DNA of 64,000 bases from Polynucleobacter sp. 86C-FISCH. GTDB lineage: Bacteria; Pseudomonadota; Gammaproteobacteria; Burkholderiales; Burkholderiaceae. Positions 1 through 9,406 of the stretch are shown here, piece after piece. Position numbers and translations under genes: made by a program. The stretch covers positions 1,093,531 through 1,157,530 of the forward strand of contig NZ_JACVOL010000001.1 of assembly GCF_018882415.1 (NCBI RefSeq), in the 5' to 3' direction. Position 1 is the first letter of the stretch. Each line of letters starts with the position of its first letter. The notes beneath the pieces were generated by a model, which searched no databases, was not told the origin of the DNA, and worked only from the letters and a program-made list of their open reading frames with translations.

Positions 1-255
1 TTCTTAATCGGACGCACCGCATTGCAATTAGATCGTAGCTTTGCAGGACTTGCTGCTAAGGGTGTGGCTATTTGGATTGGTTGGCAGGCCTTTATTAATA
101 TGGGTGTGAACCTTGGGCTGTTACCAACTAAAGGTTTGACTTTGCCATTGGTGAGTTATGGTGGTTCTGGTATTTTGATGAATGCTGTTGCGATGGCAAT
201 GCTATTGCGCATTGATTTTGAAAATCGCATTCTGATGCGTGGAGGGAAGCTTTGA
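1..255 (+). CDS. ftsW: FtsW, septal peptidoglycan glycosyltransferase (3' end only)
   Basis: This is the last 84 codons of a SEDS-family protein; the 5' part lies outside the window and the frame is open from base 1. FtsW polymerises lipid II into septal glycan together with a class B penicillin-binding protein in the inner membrane. The segment [17 protein letters not shown] is the conserved C-terminal SEDS signature, flanked by hydrophobic helices. Being followed directly by murG in a dcw cluster favours FtsW over RodA. The stop overlaps the murG TTG start as TTGA, which implies translational coupling. Confidence 0.93.
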   Translation, partial: FLIGRTALQLDRSFAGLAAKGVAIWIGWQAFINMGVNLGLLPTKGLTLPLVSYGGSGILMNAVAMAMLLRIDFENRILMRGGKL

Positions 256-1325
256 CAAAACCCTCAATTCTTGTAATGGCTGGTGGTACTGGTGGGCACA
301 TCTTCCCAGGCCTAGCTGTCGCTGAATACTTGCGGATTTGTGGTTGGAATGTCTCTTGGTTGGGTAATCAAGCGGGCATGGAGTATCGCCTCGTGAAGTC
401 TTGTGACTTTCCATTTGAGGCGGTTGATTTTGGCGGCTTGCGTGGGAAAGGTTTAAAGACCAAACTCATGTTGCCAATTAATTTGATGCGTGCATGCATT
501 CAGAGTTGGAAAATCATGCGTCGCGTTAAGCCGAACGTTGTTTTAGGTATGGGTGGTTACATTACTTTCCCGGGTGGCTTAGTCACTAAATTATTGAAGC
601 GTCCATTGGTTTTGCATGAATCAAATTCAGTTGCTGGTAGCGCCAATATTGCGCTAAGCAAAATCGCCATGCGAACTTTGACTGGATTCCCCAATACGAT
701 GGCAAATGCAGAGTGGGTTGGTAATCCGATTCGTGAAGAATTTGACCATATGCTTGCGCCTGCAGAGCGTTATGAGCAGCGTCAAGGGCCTTTATCTATT
801 TTGGTTGTCGGCGGGAGCTTGGGAGCTGCAGCCTTAAATGAAAATATTCCAGCTGCTTTGGCGTTGATTCCAGCAGGGTCTCGTCCTAAGGTTATTCATC
901 AAGCCGGCGATAAGCATTTGGCAGATCTAGAAAAGCGTTATGCCGATCTGGGTGTCGCGGCAGATATTCGTCCATTTATTGACGACATGCCAGCTGCGTA
1001 TTCACAGGCAGATTTAGTGATTTGTCGTTCTGGTGCGATGACTGTTTCTGAAATAGCCGCTTGTGGAGTTGCTTCTTGCCTTATTCCTTTCCCATTTGCG
1101 ATTGATGATCATCAAACCGCTAATGCACAGTTTTTATCTAGTGCAGACGCAGCAGTTTTATTGCCGCAGCCCTTACTCAATCCGCAAGATTTAGCAATGA
1201 TGATTCAAAACCTGAATCGCAAAGAATTAAAAGAAATGGCGCTGAGAGCCCATGCCTTGGCTAAACCAAATGCGACCCAGCGAGTGGCTGAAGTGTGTGC
1301 AGATTGTGCGGGAGTAGGCAAATGA
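252..1325 (+). CDS. murG: MurG, UDP-GlcNAc:lipid I N-acetylglucosaminyltransferase
   Basis: MurG adds GlcNAc from UDP-GlcNAc to lipid I on the cytoplasmic face of the inner membrane, giving lipid II. The protein (357 aa) has the N-terminal G-loop [10 protein letters not shown] near residues 11-20, the second glycine loop [11 protein letters not shown] near residue 100, the HESNSVAG segment and a GT28-type C-terminal half with GGSLGA. Length is normal for the family. The start is a TTG at 252, chosen because GGAGGG lies about six bases upstream and the G-loop is correctly placed. The gene overlaps ftsW by 4 nt and murC by ATGA. Confidence 0.97.
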   Translation: MTKPSILVMAGGTGGHIFPGLAVAEYLRICGWNVSWLGNQAGMEYRLVKSCDFPFEAVDFGGLRGKGLKTKLMLPINLMRACIQSWKIMRRVKPNVVLGMGGYITFPGGLVTKLLKRPLVLHESNSVAGSANIALSKIAMRTLTGFPNTMANAEWVGNPIREEFDHMLAPAERYEQRQGPLSILVVGGSLGAAALNENIPAALALIPAGSRPKVIHQAGDKHLADLEKRYADLGVAADIRPFIDDMPAAYSQADLVICRSGAMTVSEIAACGVASCLIPFPFAIDDHQTANAQFLSSADAAVLLPQPLLNPQDLAMMIQNLNRKELKEMALRAHALAKPNATQRVAEVCADCAGVGK

Positions 1326-2758
1326 AGCATATCGTTCAGCAAATTCACTTTATCGGTATCGGTGGCGCTGGTATGAGCGGCATTGCTGAGGTGCTTTTGA
1401 ACTTGGGATATCAGGTTTCAGGATCAGATCTTGCTGAGGGCGCTGTTACTAAGCGCCTGAAGGAGTTGGGTGCCGTGATTCATATTGGTCATGACCCTAA
1501 AAATATTGGCACTGCTGAGGCAGTAGTCATTTCAACAGCAGTTGCTGGAAACAATCCTGAAGTTTTGGCTGCGCGTGCTGCAAAGATTCCAGTCATTCAG
1601 CGTGCTGTGATGTTGGGTGAGTTAATGCGCTTAAAGCAGGGTATTGCGATTGCTGGCACCCATGGAAAAACAACGACCACTAGTTTGGTCGCATCAGTAT
1701 TGGCTGAAGGTGGTCTAGATCCTACGTTTGTAATTGGCGGAAAACTCAATTCTGCAAACGCCAATGCGCGTTTAGGGCGTGGTGACTTCATCGTTGTTGA
1801 GGCTGATGAATCCGATGCTTCTTTCTTGCAATTATTTCCAGCAATGGAAGTTGTCACCAATATCGATGCAGATCATATGGATACCTATCAGCACGATATG
1901 GCGCGCTTAAAGCAAGCATTTGTACAGTTTATTCAGCGTATGCCGTTTTATGGTGTGGCAGTGCTTTGTATTGATGATGCAAATGTGCGCGACATCATTC
2001 CATTTGTATCCCAGCCGATATTGCGCTACGGCCTATCTGAGGATGCCGATATCCGCGCAAGTAATGTGCGCGCAGATGGCACACAGATGCATTTCACGGT
2101 TGATCGTCGCACTGTCCGCAGACATGGCAATAAGCCTGGTCCACTTAATGTCACGCTGAACTTGCCTGGATTACACAACGTGCGTAATGCCTTGGCTGCA
2201 ATTGGTATCGCTACAGAGCTGGGTGTGGGTGACGAGGCCATCACCAAGGCTCTCTCGGAATTTAGCGGTGTTGGTCGTCGCTTCCAGCGTTATGGAGAGA
2301 TTCCGCTGGCATCAGGTGGCAGCTTTACTTTGATTGATGATTACGGTCATCACCCAGTAGAGATGGCAGCAACTTTAGCTGCCGCTCGCGGCGCTTATCC
2401 AGATCGCCGTTTGGTTCTGGCATTCCAGCCACATCGCTTTACAAGAACGCGCGATTGTTTTGGTGAATTTGTACAAGTCCTTAGAAGCTTTGATGCGTTG
2501 GTATTGACTGATGTCTATCCAGCCGGTGAGGCAAAAATTCCAGGGGCAGATGGCAAGAGTTTGATGAAGGCTGCAATAGCTGAAGATAAGAATTCAAAAG
2601 CCTTATTAAATTCAGGCGCAGTTGCTTACGCTGCAAATATTGCAGAGATGCCAGAAAAATTGAGTCAAGTTTTAAAAGATGGGGATGTATTAATTACGAT
2701 GGGTGCAGGATCAATTTCTGCTTTGCCACATACATTGTCGGAGGCAAAGCATGTTTAA
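1322..2758 (+). CDS. murC: MurC, UDP-N-acetylmuramate--L-alanine ligase
   Basis: MurC attaches L-alanine to UDP-MurNAc using ATP, the first step of stem-peptide assembly. The 478-aa protein has the N-terminal nucleotide-sugar loop GIGGAGMSG (residues 12-20), the Mur ligase P-loop GTHGKTTTT (112-120), [11 protein letters not shown] and the C-terminal domain motif DDYGHHP. The open frame extends 9 codons upstream, but ATG 1322 is preferred because it overlaps the murG stop (ATGA) and puts the Rossmann loop at the usual distance from the start. Confidence 0.97.
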   Translation: MKHIVQQIHFIGIGGAGMSGIAEVLLNLGYQVSGSDLAEGAVTKRLKELGAVIHIGHDPKNIGTAEAVVISTAVAGNNPEVLAARAAKIPVIQRAVMLGELMRLKQGIAIAGTHGKTTTTSLVASVLAEGGLDPTFVIGGKLNSANANARLGRGDFIVVEADESDASFLQLFPAMEVVTNIDADHMDTYQHDMARLKQAFVQFIQRMPFYGVAVLCIDDANVRDIIPFVSQPILRYGLSEDADIRASNVRADGTQMHFTVDRRTVRRHGNKPGPLNVTLNLPGLHNVRNALAAIGIATELGVGDEAITKALSEFSGVGRRFQRYGEIPLASGGSFTLIDDYGHHPVEMAATLAAARGAYPDRRLVLAFQPHRFTRTRDCFGEFVQVLRSFDALVLTDVYPAGEAKIPGADGKSLMKAAIAEDKNSKALLNSGAVAYAANIAEMPEKLSQVLKDGDVLITMGAGSISALPHTLSEAKHV

Positions 2759-3764
2759 TGTCGGTGCGAATTTGAGCTCCTGGGGCGATCGCGTGAAGTC
2801 CAGCTTGGCTGGTATGGATCTTAAGTCTTTAGGCCGTGTTGGAGTATTGCTTGGCGGCAAATCAGGTGAGCGAGAAATTTCACTCATGTCAGGCAATGGC
2901 GTTTTGGAAGCGCTGCGTTCAAAAGGCGTTGATGCCCACGCTTTTGATACTGGTTTGCGCTGCCCAACTGAACTAGCCAAAGAAAATTTTGATCGCATTT
3001 TCATTTCCTTGCATGGTCGCTTTGGTGAAGATGGAACTATTCAAGGGCTGCTGGAGTTATTAGGTTTGCCTTATACCGGTAGTGCTGTATTGGCTTCCGC
3101 TTTAGCAATCGACAAGATTGTCACCAAGCAAGTCTGGATTAGCAATGGACTGGCGACTCCTGAGTATGAAGAGTTGACCGCAACAAGTGATTGGAATGCA
3201 GTCGTTCAACATTTAGGCTTGCCATTAATTGTGAAGCCTGCGCATGAAGGCTCCTCTTTAGGTTTAACCAAAGTTAAATCAGTCGAAGAATTGCCGGCTG
3301 CTTACAAGCTTGCCGCTGGTTTAGATAAAAAAGTAATTGCAGAAACCTGCATTATTGGTGATGAACTCACTTGCCCATTGGTCGGCCAGGGCAAAACAGC
3401 AGAAGCGTTACCCGTAATCAAAATTATTCCGCCACAAGCAAATTACGATTTTCATAATAAGTACTTCTCTGATGAAACTCAGTACCTATGCCCAACAGGG
3501 CTTGCGCCAGAGGTGAATGCTGCCGTGCAGGAATTAGCCTTGGCGGCTTACAAGGCTTTGGGTTGCCGGACTTGGGGTCGCGCTGATGTGATGCTGGAGC
3601 AAAAAACTGGCAAACCTTATTTGCTAGAAATGAATACTTCTCCGGGCATGACTTCTCATTCGTTGGTACCAATGGCCGCTAAGGCAGCAGGTATTGAGTA
3701 TGCGGATTTGGTTCTTTGGTTATTGGGCCAAACACTGCAGCAAAAAGAGGGTGCTCATGCATGA
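2751..3764 (+). CDS. ddl: D-alanine--D-alanine ligase
   Basis: Ddl makes the D-Ala-D-Ala dipeptide used by MurF. The 337-aa product is an ATP-grasp enzyme: N-terminal [22 protein letters not shown], the ATP-binding [10 protein letters not shown], and the C-terminal metal site region [17 protein letters not shown] 2751 is chosen: it follows GGAGGC, overlaps the end of murC by 8 nt, and avoids a 16-residue upstream extension lying inside murC in another frame. It is slightly longer at the N-terminus (about 25 residues before the first strand) than the E. coli DdlB. The stop overlaps the ftsQ start as ATGA. Confidence 0.95.
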   Translation: MFNVGANLSSWGDRVKSSLAGMDLKSLGRVGVLLGGKSGEREISLMSGNGVLEALRSKGVDAHAFDTGLRCPTELAKENFDRIFISLHGRFGEDGTIQGLLELLGLPYTGSAVLASALAIDKIVTKQVWISNGLATPEYEELTATSDWNAVVQHLGLPLIVKPAHEGSSLGLTKVKSVEELPAAYKLAAGLDKKVIAETCIIGDELTCPLVGQGKTAEALPVIKIIPPQANYDFHNKYFSDETQYLCPTGLAPEVNAAVQELALAAYKALGCRTWGRADVMLEQKTGKPYLLEMNTSPGMTSHSLVPMAAKAAGIEYADLVLWLLGQTLQQKEGAHA

Positions 3765-4618
3765 GTAACTTCATGGACCGCTTCGGTGAAATTTTCTCTA
3801 TGTTGATGGCTCCACTTTGGAATCACTCAGATCGCATGGAGAAGCTGAGTCGTTTCTTGATACGTTGCTTCATAGTGATGCTAGTAATTGGTATTTTGGT
3901 TTGGCTTAGTCAGCGTCCAGTATTTGCTTTGAAGCAAATACAAATTGAGCCAGTTGCAGGACAAACGCTAAAACACATTAAGAAGCCTATCGTGAAGCAG
4001 CAGGTTCTTGAAACAGTACAGGGTAATTTCTTTAGTGTTCGTCTAGAGGATGTAAAGCGTGGCTTTGAGAGCATGCCTTGGGTTCGACATGCCAATGTAC
4101 GCCGTGTCTGGCCCAATGGATTGGTCGTCAGCATTGAAGAACAGAAACCATTTGGTACATGGGGTGGTGCTGAGAGTCACACTTTAATGAATACCCATGG
4201 GGAGCTATTTGCTGGACGAGTCTCTGAAGTGGGTGACGACATCCGTCTGGTTGACTTCTCTGGCCCCGCAGATTCAGGCAAAGAAGTGATGAGTCTTTAT
4301 GAAAAAGCAAATAGCTGGTTTAAACCTTGGGGTGCAGAAGTAACTAGTCTTGCCTTAACGGAGCGCTACGCATGGAACGTCAGACTTTCAAATGGTATGA
4401 GAGTCGAGTTTGGGCGCGATGAAGAAAGCTCCGATAAAAATTTAACCGAAGAGCGTGTAGCGAGATTATTTAAATATTGGCCCCAAGTACAAGAGAAGTG
4501 GGCTAATCGAATTGATGCAATTGATTTGCGATATGCAAATGGTTTTGCGGTTCATCTTGCCTCTGCAAGTTTGAAGAAGAATGATGTAGATGGCAAAAAA
4601 AGCGAGCTGAAGCAATGA
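3761..4618 (+). CDS. ftsQ: FtsQ, divisome bitopic membrane protein
   Basis: FtsQ links early and late divisome proteins through its periplasmic domain, binding FtsB/FtsL. The 285-aa protein has a short cytoplasmic N-terminus, one membrane helix (about residues 32-50), then a POTRA domain (about 55-125) and the FtsQ/DivIB beta domain. ATG 3761 is preferred to an earlier in-frame codon inside ddl because it makes the ATGA overlap typical of this cluster and gives a normal N-terminus. It is followed 9 nt later by ftsA. Confidence 0.94.
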   Translation: MSNFMDRFGEIFSMLMAPLWNHSDRMEKLSRFLIRCFIVMLVIGILVWLSQRPVFALKQIQIEPVAGQTLKHIKKPIVKQQVLETVQGNFFSVRLEDVKRGFESMPWVRHANVRRVWPNGLVVSIEEQKPFGTWGGAESHTLMNTHGELFAGRVSEVGDDIRLVDFSGPADSGKEVMSLYEKANSWFKPWGAEVTSLALTERYAWNVRLSNGMRVEFGRDEESSDKNLTEERVARLFKYWPQVQEKWANRIDAIDLRYANGFAVHLASASLKKNDVDGKKSELKQ

Positions 4619-4627
4619 GGAATGGCA

Positions 4628-5857
4628 ATGAGTAAAGACAATCGTGATGTGTTGGTTGGGTTAGATATTGGTACATCCAAGGTTGTTGCCTTGGTTGCTG
4701 AATTAGCTCCTGATGGTCAATTCAATGTAGTTGGCGTTGGTCAAACTGCATCCAAAGGCTTGAAGAAGGGCGTTGTAGTCAATATTGAGGCGACAGTTCA
4801 ATCGATTCAAAAGGCGCTTGAAGAGGCCGAGGTGATGGCGGATCGCCAGATCGTTCAGGTATTTACGGGCATTGCTGGTAACCATATTGTGAGTTTTAAC
4901 TCGAGCGGCATGGTGGCAATACGCGACAAAGAAGTTGGCGCTGGTGATGTGGAGCGCGTGCTCGAGACTGCCAAGGCCATCAATATTCCAACCGATCAGC
5001 AGATTTTGCACATCCTTGTTCAGGAATTCATTATTGATGGACAGGAAGATGTGCGCGAGCCGATTGGTATGAGCGGTCTTCGCTTAGAGGTGAAGGTACA
5101 CATTGTTACTGGCGCTGTAAGTGCAGCACAAAACATTGTGAAGTGCGTACGTCGCTGTGGTCTTGAAGTAAACGATTTGATTTTGCAACCTTTGGCATCA
5201 AGTTTGGCAGTGCTCACTGAGGATGAGAAAGAGTTGGGTGTGGTGTTGGTGGATATCGGTGGCGGAACTACTGATATTGCAATTTACTGCCAAGGTTCTA
5301 TTCGTCATACCGCAGTAATTCCAATTGCAGGCGATCAAATTACTAATGACATTGCAATGGCTTTGCGTACACCAACAATTGATGCGGAAGATTTGAAGAT
5401 TGCACATGGCATTGCTCGTCAAGACATGGCAGATCCCACTGCGATGATTGATGTTCCTGGTGTGGGCGATCGTGAGCCACGTCCGATGTCTAAGCAAGCA
5501 TTGGCAGCGGTGATTGAGCCACGTGTTGAAGAGTTATTTACGCTCGTGCGAGGTGTAGTTCGCGACTCCGGTTACGAAGACATGGTTTCTTCAGGAATTG
5601 TTTTAACAGGTGGCACTGCGCTCATGCCTGGCATGGTGGAGTTGGCTGAGCAAGTCTTTTTAAGACCAGCCCGCATCGGCACGCCTGAGTACCGTGGCCA
5701 TTTACATGAAGTTTTGCGTAGTCCCAGATATGCCACCAGCATTGGTTTGCTGATGGAAGGTCAAGCGCAGTTATTGCGCGGCCGTCGTGTTTCTCAATCA
5801 GGCGCGTTGCAAGGAGTTATCTCGCGCATGAAGGAATGGTTTGCAGGAAATTTTTAA
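4628..5857 (+). CDS. ftsA: FtsA, actin-like divisome protein
   Basis: FtsA is an actin-fold ATPase that tethers FtsZ to the membrane and recruits later division proteins. The protein has the phosphate-1 loop GLDIGTSKV near the N-terminus, the SHS2/1C region, DIGGGTTDIAIY as phosphate-2 and a C-terminal amphipathic end (GVISRMKEWFAGNF) expected to bind the membrane. ATG 4628 (409 aa) is chosen over ATG 4622 because GAGGA at 4616-4620 is properly spaced only from the second ATG. Length matches the family. Confidence 0.95.
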   Translation: MSKDNRDVLVGLDIGTSKVVALVAELAPDGQFNVVGVGQTASKGLKKGVVVNIEATVQSIQKALEEAEVMADRQIVQVFTGIAGNHIVSFNSSGMVAIRDKEVGAGDVERVLETAKAINIPTDQQILHILVQEFIIDGQEDVREPIGMSGLRLEVKVHIVTGAVSAAQNIVKCVRRCGLEVNDLILQPLASSLAVLTEDEKELGVVLVDIGGGTTDIAIYCQGSIRHTAVIPIAGDQITNDIAMALRTPTIDAEDLKIAHGIARQDMADPTAMIDVPGVGDREPRPMSKQALAAVIEPRVEELFTLVRGVVRDSGYEDMVSSGIVLTGGTALMPGMVELAEQVFLRPARIGTPEYRGHLHEVLRSPRYATSIGLLMEGQAQLLRGRRVSQSGALQGVISRMKEWFAGNF

Positions 5858-5906
5858 GTTTTTTTCGTCGTCGTCAATGTAGTACGTTTTTTACCTAGGA
5901 GGGTAT

Positions 5907-7247
5907 ATGGAATTTGAAATGTTAGATCAAGAAACAGCCGGCAAGACCATTATTAAAGTGGTTGGAGTTGGTGGCGCTGGTGGTAATGCTGTCCAGCACA
6001 TGATCCGTCGCGGTGTTAACGGCGTAGAGTTTATTTGCATGAACACCGATGCTGGCGCTTTACAGCGTTCTGAGGCATCTGTGAATTTGCAACTGGGCTC
6101 TAGCGGATTGGGTGCAGGGGCTAAACCAGAAATCGGTGCTGCGTCTGCTGAAGAAGCGCGTGCCCGCATTGCTGATACCTTGCAAGGCGCACATATGGTG
6201 TTCATCACTGCTGGTATGGGTGGCGGCACTGGAACTGGTGCAGCTCCAATCGTTGCTCAAGTAGCAAAAGAAATGGGCATCCTCACTGTTGGCGTGATCA
6301 GTAAGCCATTTGATTTTGAGGGTGTGAAGCGTTTGAAGGTTGCTGAGAACGGTGCTGCAGAACTCGAGTCATATGTAGATTCACTCATTGTTGTGCTCAA
6401 TGAAAAACTCTTTGAAGTAATGGGTGAAGATGCTGAGTTCGACAAAGCATTTGCTTGCGCTGATGACGTATTGCATAACGCGGTTTCAGGCATCGCAGAA
6501 ATCATTAATGTTCAAGGTTTGATTAACGTTGACTTTGAAGACGTTAAGACAGTCATGGGCGAGCAAGGCAAAGCCATGATGGGAACGGCAACTGTTTCTG
6601 GTATGGATCGTGCACGCTTGGCTGCTGAAGCTGCGGTGGCATCACCATTGTTAGAGGGTGTTGATCTTTCAGGTGCACGCGGTGTATTGGTCAACATTAC
6701 TGCTAGCCGTTCATTGAAGTTGTCTGAGACTCGTGAAGTAATGGCTGCGATTCGCGGCTACGCTGCAGATGACGCAACAGTGATCTTCGGTACCGTATAT
6801 GACGAGAGCTTAGGTGACGCCTTACGTGTGACTGTGGTTGCTACTGGTTTGAATAATCCTCAAGCTCGTAAAAATAACCAGCCTGAAGTAGTTTGGAGAC
6901 AAGCTACTGGTACTCACGATGCCATGCCAACAATGGCTGATCTCAATAGTTTCGCCCCTGCAAGCCCATCTGCTGCAATGAGCAAGGTAAGTATGGATTC
7001 CGCTTTGGGAACTAGCGCAGGTTTGGCAATGACTGGTGTTGGTAGTGCTCCAGCGATGGCAGCACAGCCAGCAAGCACTGGTGTTGATTACAGCCAATAC
7101 GATTTACCACGCGTTTTTCGTAGCTCTCGTGAAGCGACTCCTGCGCCTACATTAGGTGCAGATAGCTCTCCGCAAGCTAAATCCATGTTGGACAAAGGGG
7201 CTGATTACTATGAAATCCCAGCCTTTTTGCGTAAGCAAGCAGATTAA
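5907..7247 (+). CDS. ftsZ: FtsZ, tubulin-like division GTPase
   Basis: FtsZ polymerises with GTP into the Z-ring at mid-cell. The tubulin signature GGGTGTG is at residues 105-111, the N-terminal GVGGAGGNAV loop at 20-29, and the synergy-loop region NVDFEDVK near residue 208. The last residues YYEIPAFLRKQAD form the conserved C-terminal peptide that binds FtsA and ZipA-like partners. At 446 aa it is longer than the E. coli protein because of a longer Ala/Ser/Pro/Met-rich linker (about residues 335-430). A strong AGGAGGG precedes ATG 5907. Confidence 0.97.
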   Translation: MEFEMLDQETAGKTIIKVVGVGGAGGNAVQHMIRRGVNGVEFICMNTDAGALQRSEASVNLQLGSSGLGAGAKPEIGAASAEEARARIADTLQGAHMVFITAGMGGGTGTGAAPIVAQVAKEMGILTVGVISKPFDFEGVKRLKVAENGAAELESYVDSLIVVLNEKLFEVMGEDAEFDKAFACADDVLHNAVSGIAEIINVQGLINVDFEDVKTVMGEQGKAMMGTATVSGMDRARLAAEAAVASPLLEGVDLSGARGVLVNITASRSLKLSETREVMAAIRGYAADDATVIFGTVYDESLGDALRVTVVATGLNNPQARKNNQPEVVWRQATGTHDAMPTMADLNSFAPASPSAAMSKVSMDSALGTSAGLAMTGVGSAPAMAAQPASTGVDYSQYDLPRVFRSSREATPAPTLGADSSPQAKSMLDKGADYYEIPAFLRKQAD

Positions 7248-7278
7248 TTGACTGCTTAATACAATAGGTAATTGCAAA

Positions 7279-7329
7279 ATGCCAGCGCGGCGCCCCTCCG
7301 GACGACGAATCCCGCGCTTGCGTTGGCAT
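7279..7329 (+). repeat. Bulged GC-rich hairpin downstream of ftsZ
   Basis: In the 112-nt gap after ftsZ, 7284-7290 pairs perfectly with 7312-7318, and 7279-7283 pairs with 7325-7329, leaving a 6-nt bulge on the 3' side and a roughly 20-nt loop. There is no T-run after it, so it is not a classical intrinsic terminator. It could be an mRNA-stabilising 3' structure, a leaky attenuator before the peroxiredoxin gene, or a dispersed intergenic repeat. Confidence 0.5.
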
Positions 7330-7359
7330 GCTTACTAACAATTATTTATTGGAGATGTC

Positions 7360-7860
7360 ATGATTGCTGTTGGACAAAAATTACCGAACGCTACTCTTTA
7401 TGAATTTATGAATGAAGAGACCGAGGGCTGCTCCTTGGGGCCAAATGCCTTTGAAGTTGAGAAGTTAGCTGCCGGTAAAAAGATCGTACTTTTCGCATTG
7501 CCAGGTGCATTTACGCCTACTTGTTCTGCTAAGCATGTGCCTGGATATGTTGAGCACTTTGATGCGATTAAAGCTAAAGGTGTTGATGAGATTTGGTGTG
7601 TTTCTGTAAATGATCCATTTGTGATGGGTGCATGGGGGCGCGATCAAAAAGTAGGTAAGAAGATTCGCATGCTCGGTGACGGTAGTGCAGAGTTCACCAA
7701 AAAGCTCGGATTAGAATTGGATTTAACTGCTCGTGGATTTGGTGTGCGATCTGACCGTTATGCCATGATTATTGAAGACGGCGTTGTGAAGTCACTTGAT
7801 CGCGAAGCTCCTGGCAAGTTTGAAGTAAGTGATGCAGCTTCTATTTTGAAAAAGCTGTAA
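7360..7860 (+). CDS. Peroxiredoxin, Prx5/hybrid type
   Basis: The 166-aa protein is an AhpC/TSA-like thiol peroxidase of the Prx5 group, which reduces H2O2 and organic hydroperoxides. The peroxidatic cysteine sits in PGAFTPTCS near residue 50, with the conserved catalytic Arg in the C-terminal half (GVRSDRYAMII). A fused glutaredoxin domain, found in some relatives, is absent. RBS GGAG lies before ATG 7360. It stands alone between ftsZ and lpxC, with 112 nt and 44 nt gaps, so it may be expressed separately from the dcw genes. Confidence 0.92.
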   Translation: MIAVGQKLPNATLYEFMNEETEGCSLGPNAFEVEKLAAGKKIVLFALPGAFTPTCSAKHVPGYVEHFDAIKAKGVDEIWCVSVNDPFVMGAWGRDQKVGKKIRMLGDGSAEFTKKLGLELDLTARGFGVRSDRYAMIIEDGVVKSLDREAPGKFEVSDAASILKKL

Positions 7861-7904
7861 TCGGAATTTACTAACGAATATCTCCTGAATTTAGATACCC
7901 ACAT

Positions 7905-8819
7905 ATGATGAAGCAACGCACTATCGCAACTCCGGTAAAAACCGTGGGGATTGGCTTGCACTCTGGCCGCAAGGTGACGATTTCTATCAAGCCTGCGCCA
8001 GTGAATTCAGGGGTTCAGTTTGTTAGGGTGGATACGCCTGAGCAGTCAGTTGTTCCCGCAACTGCCTTGGCGGTTTGCGATACAAGACTAGCCTCTGTAA
8101 TTCAGAAAGATGGTGTACGTGTTTCAACTGTAGAGCATTTGTTATCCGCTTGTGCTGGGCTAGGTTTGGATAATTTATTAATTGAACTTGATGGCGAAGA
8201 AGTTCCCATCATGGATGGCAGCGCTGCTTCATTTTTGTTTTTAATTGAATCAGCGGGTATTGCCGAGCAAGAGGCGCCACGTCAATTTGTCGTGATTAAA
8301 AAACCAGTTGAGGTTCGTGAAGGCGATAAGCTTGCGTGCTTAGAACCATTCTTTGGATTTAAGTTGGACTTTACGATTGACTTTAAACATCCAGCCGTAG
8401 ATAAAACTGGACAACGTTTTGTAGTGGATTTTGCAGAACACGCTTATCGCAGTGAAATTGGTCGCGCACGTACTTTTGGTTTTGCTCACGAAGTGGAAGC
8501 ATTGCGTGAAATGGGTTTGGCACGTGGCGGCAGTTTAGATAACGCGATTGTTTTAGATGAGCACCGCATTTTGAATAACGAAGAACTTCGTTATGAAGAT
8601 GAGTTTGTGCGTCACAAAATCTTAGATGCGATTGGTGATCTCTACCTCATTGGTCACCCAATTGTGGGCGCTTATGTTGCTGAAAAGTCAGGGCATGCCC
8701 TCAATAACGCACTTTTGCGTAAGCTTTTGGAAGATCCAAGCTCTTACGAAATTAGCTCCTTTGCTGAAAATAAGGCTCCTGAAGCCTATTCCCAAGAAAG
8801 CCAACCCCTCTTTTTCTAA
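7905..8819 (+). CDS. lpxC: LpxC, UDP-3-O-acyl-N-acetylglucosamine deacetylase
   Basis: LpxC is the zinc deacetylase that commits UDP-3-O-acyl-GlcNAc to lipid A synthesis. The 304-aa protein has [10 protein letters not shown] (first Zn His), the [10 protein letters not shown] loop and [14 protein letters not shown] near residue 238 (second Zn His and Zn Asp); all zinc ligands are present. Length is typical. ATG 7905 and 7908 are adjacent and no strong Shine-Dalgarno decides between them. The gene faces the DciA-like gene tail to tail. Confidence 0.96.
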   Translation: MMKQRTIATPVKTVGIGLHSGRKVTISIKPAPVNSGVQFVRVDTPEQSVVPATALAVCDTRLASVIQKDGVRVSTVEHLLSACAGLGLDNLLIELDGEEVPIMDGSAASFLFLIESAGIAEQEAPRQFVVIKKPVEVREGDKLACLEPFFGFKLDFTIDFKHPAVDKTGQRFVVDFAEHAYRSEIGRARTFGFAHEVEALREMGLARGGSLDNAIVLDEHRILNNEELRYEDEFVRHKILDAIGDLYLIGHPIVGAYVAEKSGHALNNALLRKLLEDPSSYEISSFAENKAPEAYSQESQPLFF

Positions 8820-8854
8820 GAAGCTCGAAACAATCTTCGAAGCTGTCTTTTAGC

Positions 8855-9352
8855 CTACTTCGGCTTGTTTTTGAGTAGTTTCTCGATAGATGAGCGCAGG
8901 CCTGATTCTGGCCCTAATTTCTCCAAAAGAGACTCCCAAGACTTTTTAGCTGCCTCATTTAAGCCTTTTGGCTTTTCCCGTTCGGCTGGTCTGGCTTTTA
9001 CCTCCCAGACTGGTGGGGCTGGTTTAACCCGAACCATTATTGCGCTACATACTAAGCCAGAATTAGCTAACTCTTTGATTAGACTAGGTAAAATTTGCTG
9101 TAAGCGACTAGCAATGCTGGCACTGTTCACCAGTAAAAAGAGCTCATCTTTTGAGCCAGAGCGCCAGCCAGCTTCAATTTTTGAGCTGAGGTGACCTAAA
9201 TCCAGGGTAGAAAGTGCTGAGTGGATCCGCCCCTTCAGTTTTGCCAGATCCTCTGTTTTAGCCAAAATCCCCCCAAGCCCATCGGATTCTCGTAGGTAAT
9301 CCATCCAGTCATGGGCTGTGTGCTTGCGGGATGATTTAGGGGTGAAGTTCAT
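8855..9352 (-). CDS. DUF721 / DciA-like protein
   Basis: This small basic protein (165 aa from ATG 9352) resembles the DUF721 family. Members called DciA help load the replicative helicase DnaB in bacteria lacking DnaC or DnaI. In pseudomonads a DUF721 gene also sits between lpxC and secA, which supports orthology; a DciA role here is inferred. The central segment (about residues 35-110) has the LHVxSSxLASRL-like pattern (LFLLVNSASIASRL) seen in the family; the C-terminus is Lys-rich. An alternative TTG start at 9400 would add 16 residues and reach within 7 nt of the secA start, so ATG 9352 is preferred. Confidence 0.75.
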   Translation of the reverse strand: MNFTPKSSRKHTAHDWMDYLRESDGLGGILAKTEDLAKLKGRIHSALSTLDLGHLSSKIEAGWRSGSKDELFLLVNSASIASRLQQILPSLIKELANSGLVCSAIMVRVKPAPPVWEVKARPAEREKPKGLNEAAKKSWESLLEKLGPESGLRSSIEKLLKNKPK

Positions 9353-9406
9353 AAAAAATGGGGTTGCGGGTGATAAACTCAAGGACTTAATTTTCTTCAA
9401 TATCCC

